This document shows, piece by piece, positions 1 through 10,859 of a stretch of 64,000 bases of DNA. The stretch lies in NCBI RefSeq assembly GCF_900141755.1, contig NZ_LT670844.1, positions 2,852,001 through 2,916,000 on the forward strand. Direction: 5' to 3'. The first letter of the stretch is position 1. The number at the start of each line of letters is the position of its first letter. The position numbers and the translations under genes were made by a program. Source of the stretch: Bradyrhizobium lablabi. GTDB taxonomy: Bacteria > Pseudomonadota > Alphaproteobacteria > Rhizobiales > Xanthobacteraceae. The notes beneath the pieces are model-generated. The model had not been told where the DNA came from and did no database searches. It worked only from the letters and a program-made list of their open reading frames with translations.

Positions 1-61
1 ACCAGGCCGCCCAGGCACAGGCAACCACAGCTGCAATGAGCGCGACGCGAGTGAGGTTCAT
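1..61 (-). CDS. Start of an exported protein (partial, runs off the window)
   Basis: An ATG at 61-59 on the minus strand opens a frame that reads MNLTRVALIAAVVACAWAAW before the window edge. That is a basic residue followed by a hydrophobic stretch, as in a signal peptide. It begins 5 nt after the stop of the upstream binding-protein gene, so the two are probably co-transcribed. It could be a second periplasmic binding protein, but the mature part is outside the window and no function can be assigned. Confidence 0.55.
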   Translation of the reverse strand, partial: MNLTRVALIAAVVACAWAAW

Positions 62-66
62 TCGGG

Positions 67-1275
67 TCAATTGCCGGTCTGCAATTCGCCAAACCGCTCC
101 CAGCTCTTGCCGTTGAAGCGCATGAACTGCATCTGGTCGACCGGCACGTGGTCGGTCGGCGAGGTGTTGACCTTGATGCCGGGCAGCAGCATCGGCAGTT
201 CCAGATCCCTGATGGAATAGGCCTGTTTCAAGATATTCTCGGTCGACAGATCGTCGCCGCAGGCTTTTAGCACGGCTTCCAGCGCCATCGCGCTATTATA
301 GGAGTTGACATAATTGTTGTCGTGCTGGTCGCCGTCCGGAACATATTTGGTCATGAATTCGCGCCAGGCCTTGACGCCGGCATCGTCCTTCCAGGCGGGA
401 TCGTCGGGATCCTTGACATAAGCGGTGGAGAGAACGCCGGTGGAGGCCTCGAGGCCCGCGGGCTCCAGCACCGTGTTCACCCAGACCGCGACATTGGACA
501 GGAACGTCAGCGGCCGCCAGCCGATCTCGAAGGCTTTTCGGATCGATTGGGCGGCAAACTTCGGTGTTGCCGCAATGACAAAAACGTCGGCGCCGGAGGA
601 TTTCAATTTGACGATCTGAGAGTCGATGGTCGGGTCCTGGACTTCGTAGGTTGCCGCCGTAACGATGGAATCGTAATTGTCGCCGAGCACATCCTTCAAC
701 CCCAACAGATAATCGCGGCCGAAATCGTCGTTCTGCGAAATCACCGCGAATCTGGCGTTCGGATTTTTCGAAAGCGCATAGCGCGCGTAGAGCCGCGCCT
801 CGTAGCGGAACGGCCCCTGCACGCCCAGCGTCGCCTGAGGATATTGCGCGATGTCGGCGAATTTCGAGGCACCGGAGCCGACGAATAATTGCGGGATGTT
901 CTTGCCCTGCAGATATTTTGCGATCGCGGTGTTGTGGGCGGTGCCGATCGAGGAGAAGATCAACGCGACCTCGTCGCTTTCCACCAATCGCCGGGTTTGC
1001 TCCACGGTCTTCGGCGGCGCGTAGCCGTCGTCAAGCGAGATCAGATTGACCTTGCGGCCGCCTATGCCGCCACGCTCGTTGAGCATGTTGAAATAGCCGA
1101 CCTCGCCCTTGCCGAGCGCACCGAACGCCGAGACCGGGCCGCTATAGGGCATGGTCTGGCCAATTCTGATTTCGGTCGCGGTGACCCCGCGCATTTCGGC
1201 GGCCGACAAGGCAAGCGGCCAGATCAGTGCGGAAGTCAGCATCGCAAACGCGCCAGATCTCGCGACGAAACGCAT
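67..1275 (-). CDS. ABC transporter substrate-binding protein, branched-chain amino acid type (LivK-like)
   Basis: Periplasmic binding protein of about 402 residues for a high-affinity ABC importer. A signal peptide (MRFVARSGAFAMLTSALIW, cleavage near ALSA-AE) is followed by the LivK-type opening TEIRIGQTMPYSGPVSA and the type I fold motifs FNMLNERGGIGGRKVNLISL and SQNDDFGRD. An upstream in-frame ATG at 1329 would add 18 residues. The start at 1275 is preferred because GGGAGG lies 5 nt before it and because it places the signal peptide at the N-terminus. The ligand cannot be read from the sequence, since this family binds leucine-type amino acids, amides, urea and aromatic acids. No permease or ATPase genes are visible in the window. 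Confidence 0.85.
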   Translation of the reverse strand: MRFVARSGAFAMLTSALIWPLALSAAEMRGVTATEIRIGQTMPYSGPVSAFGALGKGEVGYFNMLNERGGIGGRKVNLISLDDGYAPPKTVEQTRRLVESDEVALIFSSIGTAHNTAIAKYLQGKNIPQLFVGSGASKFADIAQYPQATLGVQGPFRYEARLYARYALSKNPNARFAVISQNDDFGRDYLLGLKDVLGDNYDSIVTAATYEVQDPTIDSQIVKLKSSGADVFVIAATPKFAAQSIRKAFEIGWRPLTFLSNVAVWVNTVLEPAGLEASTGVLSTAYVKDPDDPAWKDDAGVKAWREFMTKYVPDGDQHDNNYVNSYNSAMALEAVLKACGDDLSTENILKQAYSIRDLELPMLLPGIKVNTSPTDHVPVDQMQFMRFNGKSWERFGELQTGN

Positions 1276-1392
1276 CAAGTCCCTCCCCTTTTGCCTTCGG
1301 GCACGCGCGACGGCGGCCGCGACGGGCACGGTTTAGGCCCGCGCTCTCAGCCGGAAACATGCCATGACGGGCGGATCTGCGACAAGGTCACC

Positions 1393-1430
1393 GCAAAAAT
1401 ACAAAAGCCCGGCTTGATGCCGAGCTTTTG
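1393..1430 (-). terminator. Rho-independent terminator after ftsH
   Basis: Read on the minus strand, AAAAGCTCGGC and GCCGGGCTTTT form an 11-bp stem with one G-U pair around a 5-nt loop, followed by GTATTTTTG. It lies about 50 nt past the ftsH stop and separates ftsH from the binding-protein gene. Confidence 0.7.
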
Positions 1431-1477
1431 CACGAGTGGCTTTCCGGAGTAGCCGGCCAACTTAAGCTTGGCCAGCG

Positions 1478-3400
<1,923 letters not shown>

Positions 3401-3676
3401 CGATCTTCCTTCGTGGTCGCGCGGATCGCGGCCCTAAATTCCTTGGGTAGTGTCCTCGGACAGGCACGAGGGAATCCCTCGGGTTGACTGCATACAATCT
3501 AGGTGCGGCCCCGGTCGATGCCAAGGGAACCGGATGGGACTATTTAGCCCATCCTAGCGTGATTCCCGCTCAAATAATGACGCTGGAATGGGTGTTTTCT
3601 TGGGTGGTTAAGACTCAAAGATGGATTATGGCCGCCTTGCAGGTAATTCGGTCGAACCTCGGCGCAATTTGGCGGC

Positions 3677-4765
3677 TCAAGTGGAATCCGGATCGCCGCC
3701 AAAATGGGCGCTATTTCGTCTCCGGCGGGTTGGCGCCGGCTCGATATGGATCCGGCCGTCGATCAGGCTGACCAGGGCGCCGGCGAGGGTCTGTTTCAGC
3801 CGGGCCTTTTGCCCGGCGGTTTTTTTTTCCGTAATTTCCCGGTCCAATGCCTGCAGCAAGGCCTCGACCTTGCCGAGTTCCGCCGGCCCTTCATGACCGA
3901 CCCGATTGATCGCGCGCAGCAATAGCCGCACGCGGATTTCCTCCGGCATCGCGGCAAAAACATTGGCATCGAATCCGCTGGCATTGATTGGCGAATGCGA
4001 CGCTTTGCCACCCCTAAGCGCGAGATAGCGCTCGGCGCCATCGACCAGAATTTCCAGCGCGGCATTGGCGCGCCCAAGCCGCGACGCCAGCCGCGCCAGG
4101 TTGCGCGCATCGCCACCTTCGGCGGCGAGAAGGGGCATCAGCGTGCGCAGACGCGGCCGGGTAAAACTCACATCGCGGTTGGTTGGATCGTCGGCGAAGT
4201 CGATCTTTGCTTGCTTCAGCGTCGCGATCAGCCGGGACTTTGAAACATTCAGAAACGGACGCGCCAACAGGACGCCGTCGCGTTCCGAGAGGCGCGCCAT
4301 CGCCGAAAGACCGGCGATGCCGCTGCCGCGCAGCATCCGCATCAACAGCGTCTCGGCCTGGTCGTCTCGTGTATGCGCGGTCAGGATATGCGTTGCGCCG
4401 CTTCGTTGCGCCGCCCGCGCCAGCAAACGATAGCGCGCCTCGCGCGCCGCGGCCGGCAATCCGGTCTTCGGCTTTGCGTCCCTCCAGCGCAGCGTGCGGT
4501 GGGGCAAATCGAGCGTGCGCGCCAGGCGCTTGACCTCACGGGCCTCGCGCGCGGCCTCGGCGCGCAAGCCGTGGTCGACGGTGACGGCGAACAGACGCGG
4601 ACCGTGTGCCAAAGCGCGGCGCCAGCGCGCCGCAAGCCACATCAGCGCGACCGAATCCGGCCCGCCGGAAACGGCAAGGACGATGGCGGGCGCGCCCTTC
4701 CAGTCCGCGAACAGGCGTTTTGCGTCGCTCACCGAGATCGGGGAATGGTCGTCGTCGGGCATCAT
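3677..4765 (-). CDS. tilS: tRNA(Ile)-lysidine synthase TilS
   Basis: Converts the wobble cytidine of tRNA-Ile(CAU) to lysidine using ATP and lysine, which switches decoding from AUG to AUA. It acts in the cytoplasm and is normally essential. The PP-loop signature SGGPDS sits at residues 33-38 of the 362-residue product, followed by VDHGLRAEA and the ATP-pyrophosphatase region ILTAHTRDDQAETLLMR. A longer frame begins at 4825, but its first 20 residues look non-coding. The adjacent ATGATG at 4765 is the more natural start, although neither has a convincing Shine-Dalgarno sequence. It lies between cpoB and ftsH, as in related genomes. Confidence 0.93.
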   Translation of the reverse strand: MMPDDDHSPISVSDAKRLFADWKGAPAIVLAVSGGPDSVALMWLAARWRRALAHGPRLFAVTVDHGLRAEAAREAREVKRLARTLDLPHRTLRWRDAKPKTGLPAAAREARYRLLARAAQRSGATHILTAHTRDDQAETLLMRMLRGSGIAGLSAMARLSERDGVLLARPFLNVSKSRLIATLKQAKIDFADDPTNRDVSFTRPRLRTLMPLLAAEGGDARNLARLASRLGRANAALEILVDGAERYLALRGGKASHSPINASGFDANVFAAMPEEIRVRLLLRAINRVGHEGPAELGKVEALLQALDREITEKKTAGQKARLKQTLAGALVSLIDGRIHIEPAPTRRRRNSAHFGGDPDST

Positions 4766-4954
4766 CGATTTGATCAGGAGCGGGTGTGCACTGCCCAAAA
4801 ACCGGCACCGCCATATCCGTGCCAAGTCATAGACTGATAACAGGGATTTTCATATCGGCTGAAGCACTCATTCAACGCTGGCCGGCAACGCCGGCTTGTC
4901 CAGATCGGGACCTGCGTTATATTGTACACAAGCAAACACAACGGGACCGAGATC

Positions 4955-5218
4955 ATGCGCTCAACAACCTTCACCGTGAGGGTCGATGCGGCCGCCAAGA
5001 AGCGTCTCGAGAGATTGGCCAAGAACACGGGCCGCAGCCGTTCGTTCCTCGCGGCCGAGGCGATCAACGAGTACCTCGACGTCAATGAGTGGCAGGTTGC
5101 CGGCATCAAGCAAGCGATCGCCTCTCTCGATCGCGGCGAAGGAGTTCCGCACCAGGGGGTCAAGGATTGGATCACATCCTGGGGCAGCGGTAGAGAGCAG
5201 CCGATCCCCAAACGCTGA
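4955..5218 (+). CDS. Ribbon-helix-helix antitoxin (CopG/ParD-like)
   Basis: An 87-residue protein starting MRSTTFTVRVDAAAKKRLE, the beta-strand and helix opening of a ribbon-helix-helix DNA-binding domain. SRSFLAAEAINEYLD follows as the second helix. The C-terminal half (WQVAGIKQAIASLDRGEG, then VKDWITSWG) is the usual toxin-binding tail of ParD-type antitoxins. Its stop codon overlaps the ATG of the following ParE remnant by one base, the classic operon layout. It lies in the opposite orientation to the flanking tol-pal and tilS genes. A TATATT-like -10 element sits about 40 nt upstream. Confidence 0.85.
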   Translation: MRSTTFTVRVDAAAKKRLERLAKNTGRSRSFLAAEAINEYLDVNEWQVAGIKQAIASLDRGEGVPHQGVKDWITSWGSGREQPIPKR

Positions 5219-5349
5219 TGATCCCGGTTTGGTCGCCCGAGGCAGTCAACGACCTTGTCGCACTCCGCGCCTACATTGAGCAGGACGGCAACACGGCACA
5301 GATTCTCCGGATCTTCCATGGGGCTCGTCGTTGGCCCGAAGGATTTTGA
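5218..5349 (+). pseudogene. ParE-type toxin with a large internal deletion
   Basis: The frame opening with the ATG that overlaps the antitoxin stop encodes only 43 residues. It starts MIPVWSPEAVNDLVALRAYI, the first strand and helix of ParE/RelE toxins. After EQDGNTAQ it goes straight into ILRIFHGARRWPEGF, the typical ParE C-terminus. About half of a normal 95-100 residue toxin is missing from the middle, and the reading frame is preserved across the junction. It is therefore very likely inactive, leaving an orphan antitoxin. Confidence 0.75.
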
Positions 5350-5370
5350 ACCGCCGCCCCGGATCAGCCG

Positions 5371-6453
5371 TTAGCACTTCACCCGCTTTTGCTCGCGATC
5401 GACGGCGGCTTTGACGCCGGTCGAGGCGCGCGGATATTTGCGCGTCACTTCGCCAAATGCGGCGCAGGCGGCTTCCTTTTCCTTTAGCGCCGCCAGCGAT
5501 TGCCCGAGCCGCAGCAGGGCATCGGGGGCCTTGCCTGATTTGTCGAATTTGGTGGTGACGCCGAGAAAGGTTTCGGCGGCATCGCGATATTGCTGGCGCT
5601 GGAAGAAGCTCTCGCCGAGCCAGTATTGCGAATCCGCGATCAGGGGATCGCTCGGGTATTTCTGCGCGAAGTCGCGCATGGTCTGTTCGGCGAGCGCATA
5701 GTCCTTGCGCTGCATATAGCCGATGCCGAGATCGAACTCGTCCTTCGGGGTTGCTGACGGCGGCAGGGTGGCAAGCGTCGTACCGCCGCCGCGTGGCGGC
5801 GGTAACCCGCCGGCTGGATTGCCGGCTGCGCCGGTATTGGCAAGATCGAGCGGCTCGCCTGCGCCGCGGCCGCCCGGCGCGCCGACGGGCGCCTCAGCGG
5901 GGATCGGAAGCTGACCGCCCCCGAGCGCGCGCGGCGCGCCCGGGGCGTTCGGGTTCTGGTTGGGATCGAAGGCATCGCCGCGGCGCCGCGCTTGCGCCGG
6001 CGGCACGCCCTGTGGCGCGCCAGGCGCTTCTTGCATGGTCGGCGCCGGAGCGGCGATCTGCGGCTGGTCAGACCCCGGCTGCCGATAGGTTGGATTGAGC
6101 TGCGCCGGCGGCGTCGCGGCTATATTGGGCTGGCCGACGACAGGTTGACCAACAACAGGCTGATTAACGAGAGGCTGATTAACGAGAGGCTGGCCGGCAA
6201 CAGGCTGGCCGGGGGCGCCAGGCTGACCGCCCTGGAGCTGCCGCAGGCGCTCCTCGAGCTGGCGGTTGCGGTATTGCAGTTCCTCGTTCTGGCCGGTGAG
6301 TTGCCGCAGCTGATTCTCAAGCTGCTGGATCCGCATTTCCGGGTCGGCGTCGTCGGATTGCGCCAGGGATTGCGCGGGCAACGCCTGCGACCACAGCGCC
6401 AGCAGCGCGGACAATGCCGCGGCACCGGCAATCCTATTAAATCTGAATGTCAT
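5371..6453 (-). CDS. cpoB: Cell division coordinator CpoB (YbgF), Tol-Pal associated
   Basis: Periplasmic protein that binds TolA and links outer-membrane constriction to peptidoglycan synthesis. A signal peptide (cleavage near LPAQS) leads to a coiled-coil with MRIQQLENQLRQLTGQNEEL. A long Pro/Gln/Gly-rich linker follows, then C-terminal TPR repeats such as FDLGIGYMQRKDYALAEQTM and DSQYWLGESFF. The 360-residue form begins at ATG 6453. ATG 6474 would add seven residues, and the open frame extends to 6603, but only the 6453 start puts a clean signal peptide first. It follows pal on the same strand behind a terminator-like hairpin. Confidence 0.92.
   Translation of the reverse strand: MTFRFNRIAGAAALSALLALWSQALPAQSLAQSDDADPEMRIQQLENQLRQLTGQNEELQYRNRQLEERLRQLQGGQPGAPGQPVAGQPLVNQPLVNQPVVGQPVVGQPNIAATPPAQLNPTYRQPGSDQPQIAAPAPTMQEAPGAPQGVPPAQARRRGDAFDPNQNPNAPGAPRALGGGQLPIPAEAPVGAPGGRGAGEPLDLANTGAAGNPAGGLPPPRGGGTTLATLPPSATPKDEFDLGIGYMQRKDYALAEQTMRDFAQKYPSDPLIADSQYWLGESFFQRQQYRDAAETFLGVTTKFDKSGKAPDALLRLGQSLAALKEKEAACAAFGEVTRKYPRASTGVKAAVDREQKRVKC
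6128..6217 (-). repeat. Six 15-nt tandem units in the CpoB linker
   Basis: Six consecutive 15-nt units, the two central ones identical, encode a pentapeptide series of the QPVVG/QPLVN type in the flexible linker of CpoB. The array keeps the frame, so unit number can change without disrupting the protein. Confidence 0.85.
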
Positions 6454-6550
6454 TTTGGCCTGACGATGTGACATCGAAAGCGGGAACACATTGAGAGAGG
6501 GAGTACGCCAAAAATGTGACTGAAACAAATAGCGCCTGGAGCTACGCCGC

Positions 6551-6580
6551 CAAAATAAAACCGGCGCCCGAAGGCGCCGG
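6551..6580 (-). terminator. Terminator hairpin between pal and cpoB
   Basis: On the minus strand an 8-bp perfect stem CCGGCGCC/GGCGCCGG encloses a TTCG tetraloop and is followed by TTTTATTTT. It is positioned 30 nt after the pal stop and upstream of cpoB, so it probably attenuates read-through and makes cpoB less abundant than Pal. Confidence 0.8.
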
Positions 6581-6609
6581 CAACAAACATTTGCGACCCG
6601 CAAACGCTC

Positions 6610-7098
6610 TTAGGAGTTGGCGTTCAGGACGGTAACCGCACGGCGGTTCTGCGACCAGCACGAGATGTCGTTGCAGACCGCGACCGGACGTTCCTTGCCG
6701 TAGGAGATGGTCCGCATCCTCGAGGGATCGATTCCGCGCGAGGCGAGGAAGGTACGAACCGACTGGGCGCGCCGGGCACCGAGCGCGATATTGTATTCGC
6801 GGGTGCCGCGCTCGTCGGCGTGGCCTTCGATGGTGAAGGAGTAGCGCGGATAGGTCTGCAGCCATTGCACCTGCTTGTCCAGGGTCACGACGGCCTGCGG
6901 GGACAAATCGGTCTGGTCGCTCTCGAAGAACACGCGGTCGCCGACATTGACCACGAAATCCTGCTGGCTGCCCGGAGTAGCCGCACTGGCCATCGCGTCG
7001 GCGCCGAGGTTCTTGTTGGCGCAGGCGCCCATCGACAGGGCCACCGCGAGCACCGCGGCCAGCTTCAATCCCTGGAGGATACGCATCTGGTATTTCAT
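6610..7098 (-). CDS. pal: Peptidoglycan-associated lipoprotein Pal
   Basis: Outer-membrane lipoprotein that anchors the membrane to peptidoglycan and is released by TolB during constriction. Of 162 residues, the first 25 form a lipoprotein signal with the acylated cysteine at about C26 (LSMGAC). The OmpA-like domain follows, with FFESDQTDLSPQA, the EGHADERGTREYNIALGARR peptidoglycan-binding core and SYGKERPV. GGAGG lies 6 nt before the ATG. It is separated from tolB by two signalling genes, which is unusual. Confidence 0.97.
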   Translation of the reverse strand: MKYQMRILQGLKLAAVLAVALSMGACANKNLGADAMASAATPGSQQDFVVNVGDRVFFESDQTDLSPQAVVTLDKQVQWLQTYPRYSFTIEGHADERGTREYNIALGARRAQSVRTFLASRGIDPSRMRTISYGKERPVAVCNDISCWSQNRRAVTVLNANS

Positions 7099-7440
7099 TC
7101 CGGAGCCTCCACGCTCACGTTATACGACTGTCATCCGGTCTACAGGGCGATGGTTAAGCGAACGTTCCGTCAACCTTGATGGGGTGTTGCCAGACCCGAT
7201 CAAATGCCGACAAACGCCGAAAAGCAACCGCGATAGTTAATGGGTTGTAAATGTGGCGCGAGGGTGAAGGCAAGCCGGGAGTCGGCCGGGGTCAGCGGTT
7301 TGGTATCGATTTAGATGCCGATCCCGCGGAAAAATGGGGGAGCCCGCAAAGCGGGCGGTGCCGGGAACAAGTGCTCAGGAAAAAGGCAAGCGGGCGGATT
7401 TGATCCGTGCCGTTGCCGAAAGTCGCGCTGGCCCGATCCG
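7099..7440. other. Intergenic region upstream of pal
   Basis: These 342 nt hold the pal leader and the 3' flank of the N-acyl synthase-like gene. Apart from the pal ribosome-binding site no promoter, hairpin or small gene could be supported. Short frames here lack family features. Confidence 0.4.
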
Positions 7441-8184
7441 TCAGGACCGCGGCACGATTGAGGCACGCTCGAAAGTGGATACGGTCGCACTCGGAGACGG
7501 CGAGCGGCGCTCGCCGCTCCGCTCAAACAACATTCGCCGTTCGAAAGCGGTCGAACGCATCATCGGATAGCGCTCAAAGACCTTCTCGCGCAACGCCGGA
7601 AAATCCGCAGCCATCAGCCCGACCGGCTTCAGGAGCCCCGGGAAGAAGCGTGGTTCCGCGATGCTCTCGTGCAGGAAGACGCGGCGATAAAACGCCTGAT
7701 GTTCGGCGCGAACGATGGCGAGCCCAAGGTCGGCGTTGAAATATTCGCACGCCATGTAGGCCAGGCGAAGCGTCACATAGGGCAGTTCGGGAAACCGCCC
7801 GGCCTTGTCTGGATCCGCCACGAACCGCGCCGGATCGACGATGACCTCGCCGCGATCGAGCCTGGGATAGAGAATCTCGCCAAAGGCCTCCGCCGAGCAG
7901 GACAACCGCCATTCGGAGGTCAGCACGCTGATCCGGACCGAGCTATAGAGTTCACCTTGCAGATAAACGCCAAATGTCCAGGAATTGGGCAGGTCATCAT
8001 ATTGATCGCTAACCCGCTGATCGGCGGATTCCGTGACCGCCCCCTCGCGCAGGTAGGCCCGGTAGCGAAGATGATAGATTTCTTCCTTTTCCTCGGGCGT
8101 CTGCGCCAGTCGATAGTCGACTTGATCCAGCAGGTCCAAACTCCGTCCAAGAGCCGAGGTGGACGCTTCGGCGGCGGACGCCAT
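7441..8184 (-). CDS. N-acyl amino acid synthase-like protein (FeeM/acyl-HSL synthase fold)
   Basis: A 247-residue soluble protein of the GNAT-like fold shared by autoinducer synthases and FeeM. FeeM-type enzymes transfer an acyl chain from acyl-carrier protein to an amino acid. Visible family features are the N-terminal YRLAQTPEEKEEIYHLRYRA, the FGVYLQGELYSSVRIS strand pair, VIVDPARFVADP and the helix LPYVTLRLAYMACEYFN followed by AIVRAEHQAFYRR. The start at 8184 has GGAG 6 nt upstream, and an earlier ATG at 8196 is possible. It lies 170 nt downstream of the GGDEF/EAL gene on the same strand. The substrate is unknown, and a general acetyltransferase role cannot be excluded. Confidence 0.7.
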   Translation of the reverse strand: MASAAEASTSALGRSLDLLDQVDYRLAQTPEEKEEIYHLRYRAYLREGAVTESADQRVSDQYDDLPNSWTFGVYLQGELYSSVRISVLTSEWRLSCSAEAFGEILYPRLDRGEVIVDPARFVADPDKAGRFPELPYVTLRLAYMACEYFNADLGLAIVRAEHQAFYRRVFLHESIAEPRFFPGLLKPVGLMAADFPALREKVFERYPMMRSTAFERRMLFERSGERRSPSPSATVSTFERASIVPRS

Positions 8185-8354
8185 GCGATACTCCATACAA
8201 CTTCCCAACAACTTCTACGCGCAGACAAAAACATTAACAGCTTCTTAACGAAGATGCAAAGGGATCGAAAGGTTAGGGTTAACCCCATACAACTACGGGT
8301 TGGCGGCACTGCGTCGAGACAAGTGCCCGCCGGCCAGGCTCCTTTGGAATTTTT

Positions 8355-10688
8355 TCAGGCGATCGAGCGTGACGGGACCGCGAGCAATTGCTCTTCGGAC
8401 AGATGGCGGCCGTGCGACGCATTGAGGAGCTGGCGTATCCGCACCGCCGGCACCGGGCGTGAGAACAGGTAGCCCTGCGCCTCGGTCACCGTGCCGTCGG
8501 CGCTGATCCGTTCCAATTGCTCGTTGGTCTCGATGCCCTCGACCACGACCGACATCCCGAGATCGGCCGAAAGCCGCGCCACGCCCCGCAACAGCGTCAG
8601 CGGGCGATCGCTGTCGATGCCTTCCAGGAAGGACCGATCGATCTTCACCTTCTGCAGCGGGAAATTGTGCAGATAGCTCAGGCTCGAATAGCCGGTGCCG
8701 AAATCGTCCAGCGAGATTTTCACCCCGATGGTGCGCAATTGGGACAACACGTCGTGGGTCAATTGGGTGTTGCGCAACAGCGAGGATTCGGTGATCTCGA
8801 TTTCAAGCCGGTGCGCCGACAGACCGGAGACCTCCAGCGCGTAGCGAACTTCGCTCAGCACGTCGCGCTGATGGAATTGCTGCGGCGAGAAATTCACCGC
8901 GACGCTGACGCCTTCCGGCCATTTCATGCATTCGATGCAGGCCTTGCGCAGGATCCAGCGGCCGAGATCGACGATCAGGCCCATATCCTCGGCGACCGGG
9001 ATGATATCGATCGGGGAAACCGTGCCGCGCACCGGATGATTCCATCGCAGCAGCGCTTCGCAGGTCGCGATGCGTCCGGTTTTGAGATTGACCAGCGGCT
9101 GATAGAACAGCTCGAATTCCTCGTTCGCCAGCGCCTTGCGCAGGTCTAGTTCCAGGATGCGGCGCGCCTCGACGGTTTGCGCCATCTCGTCGCGGAAGAA
9201 GCAGAAGGTTCCGCGGCCGTCCGCCTTGGCGCGATAAAGCGCCATGTCCGCGTTCTTCAACAGCGTGTCGGCAGAGACGCCGGGCAATGTCATGGCGATG
9301 CCGACGCTGGCGCCGATCTCGACCAGATGATTGTCGATCTTGTAGCGCTCGCTCAGATGATCGACGATTCGCTGGGCCAAATGGGCTGCTTCCTCGTTCG
9401 ATCTGATATTCTGCTGAAATACCACGAATTCGTCGCCGCCGAACCGCGCCACGAAATCCTCCGGGCGCAGCATGGCGCGAAGGCGGTCGGCGACGGCGCA
9501 TAGCAACTGGTCGCCGCAAGGATGGCCGAGCGTGTCGTTGACCTGCTTGAATTGATCGAGGTCGACAAACAATAGCGCCGACAATTGCTCGGCATCATGG
9601 GGCACCGCCAACAGGCGCTCGATCTCGTCGCGGAAATTGACCCGGTTCGGGAGCGCGGTCAGCTCGTCGTAGCGCGCCAAATGGGTAATTCTGGCTTCAG
9701 CGTTGCGCCGTTCGGTGATGTCCTCGAGCAGCACGACGGCGCCGCCATTGGCCATCGGCTGAAACGTCCATGACAGCGAACGGGCGCTGGCGGCGTCGGG
9801 ATCGGTGGTGATGATGTCCCTCGCCTGCGAATTCTCGATTTCCGAGCGAATGATCTTTCCGCTCGCCGCCGAGATCGATCCGCCGCTGACGCAGGCATCG
9901 ACGATGTCGGACGCGCAAGCACCGCGATGCACGAGATCATCCGACAGCTTCATCATCTCGCTGAAACGGTGGTTCATGACCGCAAGCCTCCCGTCGGCGG
10001 CGAACATGCAAAGGCCGTGAGGCATGTTGTTCAGGGCGGTGTCGAACTGGCCGGCAAGAGCCGCCTCCCTGAAGCTCGAGGTCAGCGCCTTTACGAAAAT
10101 GGCGTGCAGGCTGATGTTGATTTCTTTCAGGCCGATGAAGAACAGCATCAGCAGCGCGGCCAAGCCGATGTAGTAGAATCCGCCATGCAGCGCCAGCGCC
10201 AGCGACATTGGCCCGCAGGCGAAAAGAATATGCAATTGGATGAGCCTGGGGCGACCGTAATTGCGGGCGGCGCCGCCCGCGGTATAGCCGATCGTCACGG
10301 CCACGCAGAGCATGTGCGCGATCGGATCGTCGCTGCCGAGAATGGTGATGAAGCACCAGGCGCCAAGTACGCCGGCGTAGACAATGGCGCCGATCGCGTA
10401 GCGCGGCTCCAGATATTTCGCCTGCTCGAACGTCAGCACTGACGTGCGCCGTTCGTAGCGGCGCATATGGAACGCGCGTACGGTACCGATTGCAACGATC
10501 AGGACGGCGCACGGCCAGAGCAGAACATTTCCGGTCTTGAGCGCCGTCATCAGGGCGGCGGCTCCGGCGCAGAACGTGCCGATAAGCATGGGCCAGAAAT
10601 TCTGGCACATGGAATCGACCAGCGCTGCATAAAGCACCGGCTCCAGTTCTTCCTGGCTGCTTCGCTCTTTCTGATCGACCAACTGCAT
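8355..10688 (-). CDS. Membrane GGDEF/EAL protein with PAS-like sensor (c-di-GMP turnover)
   Basis: A 777-residue regulator with five or so N-terminal membrane segments (about 31-190) and a PAS-like region at 212-325 (ALNNMPHGLCMFAADGRLAVMN). The diguanylate cyclase domain has the intact active site GGDEF at 417-421 and the inhibitory RxxD site (RPED, 408-411). The phosphodiesterase domain has EALLRWNHP at 544-552 and DDFGTGYSSLSYL, so both halves look catalytically competent. Net activity cannot be predicted. It is encoded between tolB and the N-acyl synthase-like gene. Confidence 0.93.
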   Translation of the reverse strand: MQLVDQKERSSQEELEPVLYAALVDSMCQNFWPMLIGTFCAGAAALMTALKTGNVLLWPCAVLIVAIGTVRAFHMRRYERRTSVLTFEQAKYLEPRYAIGAIVYAGVLGAWCFITILGSDDPIAHMLCVAVTIGYTAGGAARNYGRPRLIQLHILFACGPMSLALALHGGFYYIGLAALLMLFFIGLKEINISLHAIFVKALTSSFREAALAGQFDTALNNMPHGLCMFAADGRLAVMNHRFSEMMKLSDDLVHRGACASDIVDACVSGGSISAASGKIIRSEIENSQARDIITTDPDAASARSLSWTFQPMANGGAVVLLEDITERRNAEARITHLARYDELTALPNRVNFRDEIERLLAVPHDAEQLSALLFVDLDQFKQVNDTLGHPCGDQLLCAVADRLRAMLRPEDFVARFGGDEFVVFQQNIRSNEEAAHLAQRIVDHLSERYKIDNHLVEIGASVGIAMTLPGVSADTLLKNADMALYRAKADGRGTFCFFRDEMAQTVEARRILELDLRKALANEEFELFYQPLVNLKTGRIATCEALLRWNHPVRGTVSPIDIIPVAEDMGLIVDLGRWILRKACIECMKWPEGVSVAVNFSPQQFHQRDVLSEVRYALEVSGLSAHRLEIEITESSLLRNTQLTHDVLSQLRTIGVKISLDDFGTGYSSLSYLHNFPLQKVKIDRSFLEGIDSDRPLTLLRGVARLSADLGMSVVVEGIETNEQLERISADGTVTEAQGYLFSRPVPAVRIRQLLNASHGRHLSEEQLLAVPSRSIA

Positions 10689-10859
10689 CGGGGGCGCAAA
10701 CGTCCTCTTCGAGCCCGTACTTTTAACCGTCGCAGATGAAGTCTTTCTGAGGGAACATCGTTACCAGGACGTTGTCTGCCGTCCTGCAGGACTAAAATCC
10801 GCCCGATAAATCAGCAGGCTAGGCAAGGTTTGCCGAGTTTGGGACAGCGTGCCGCGGGC

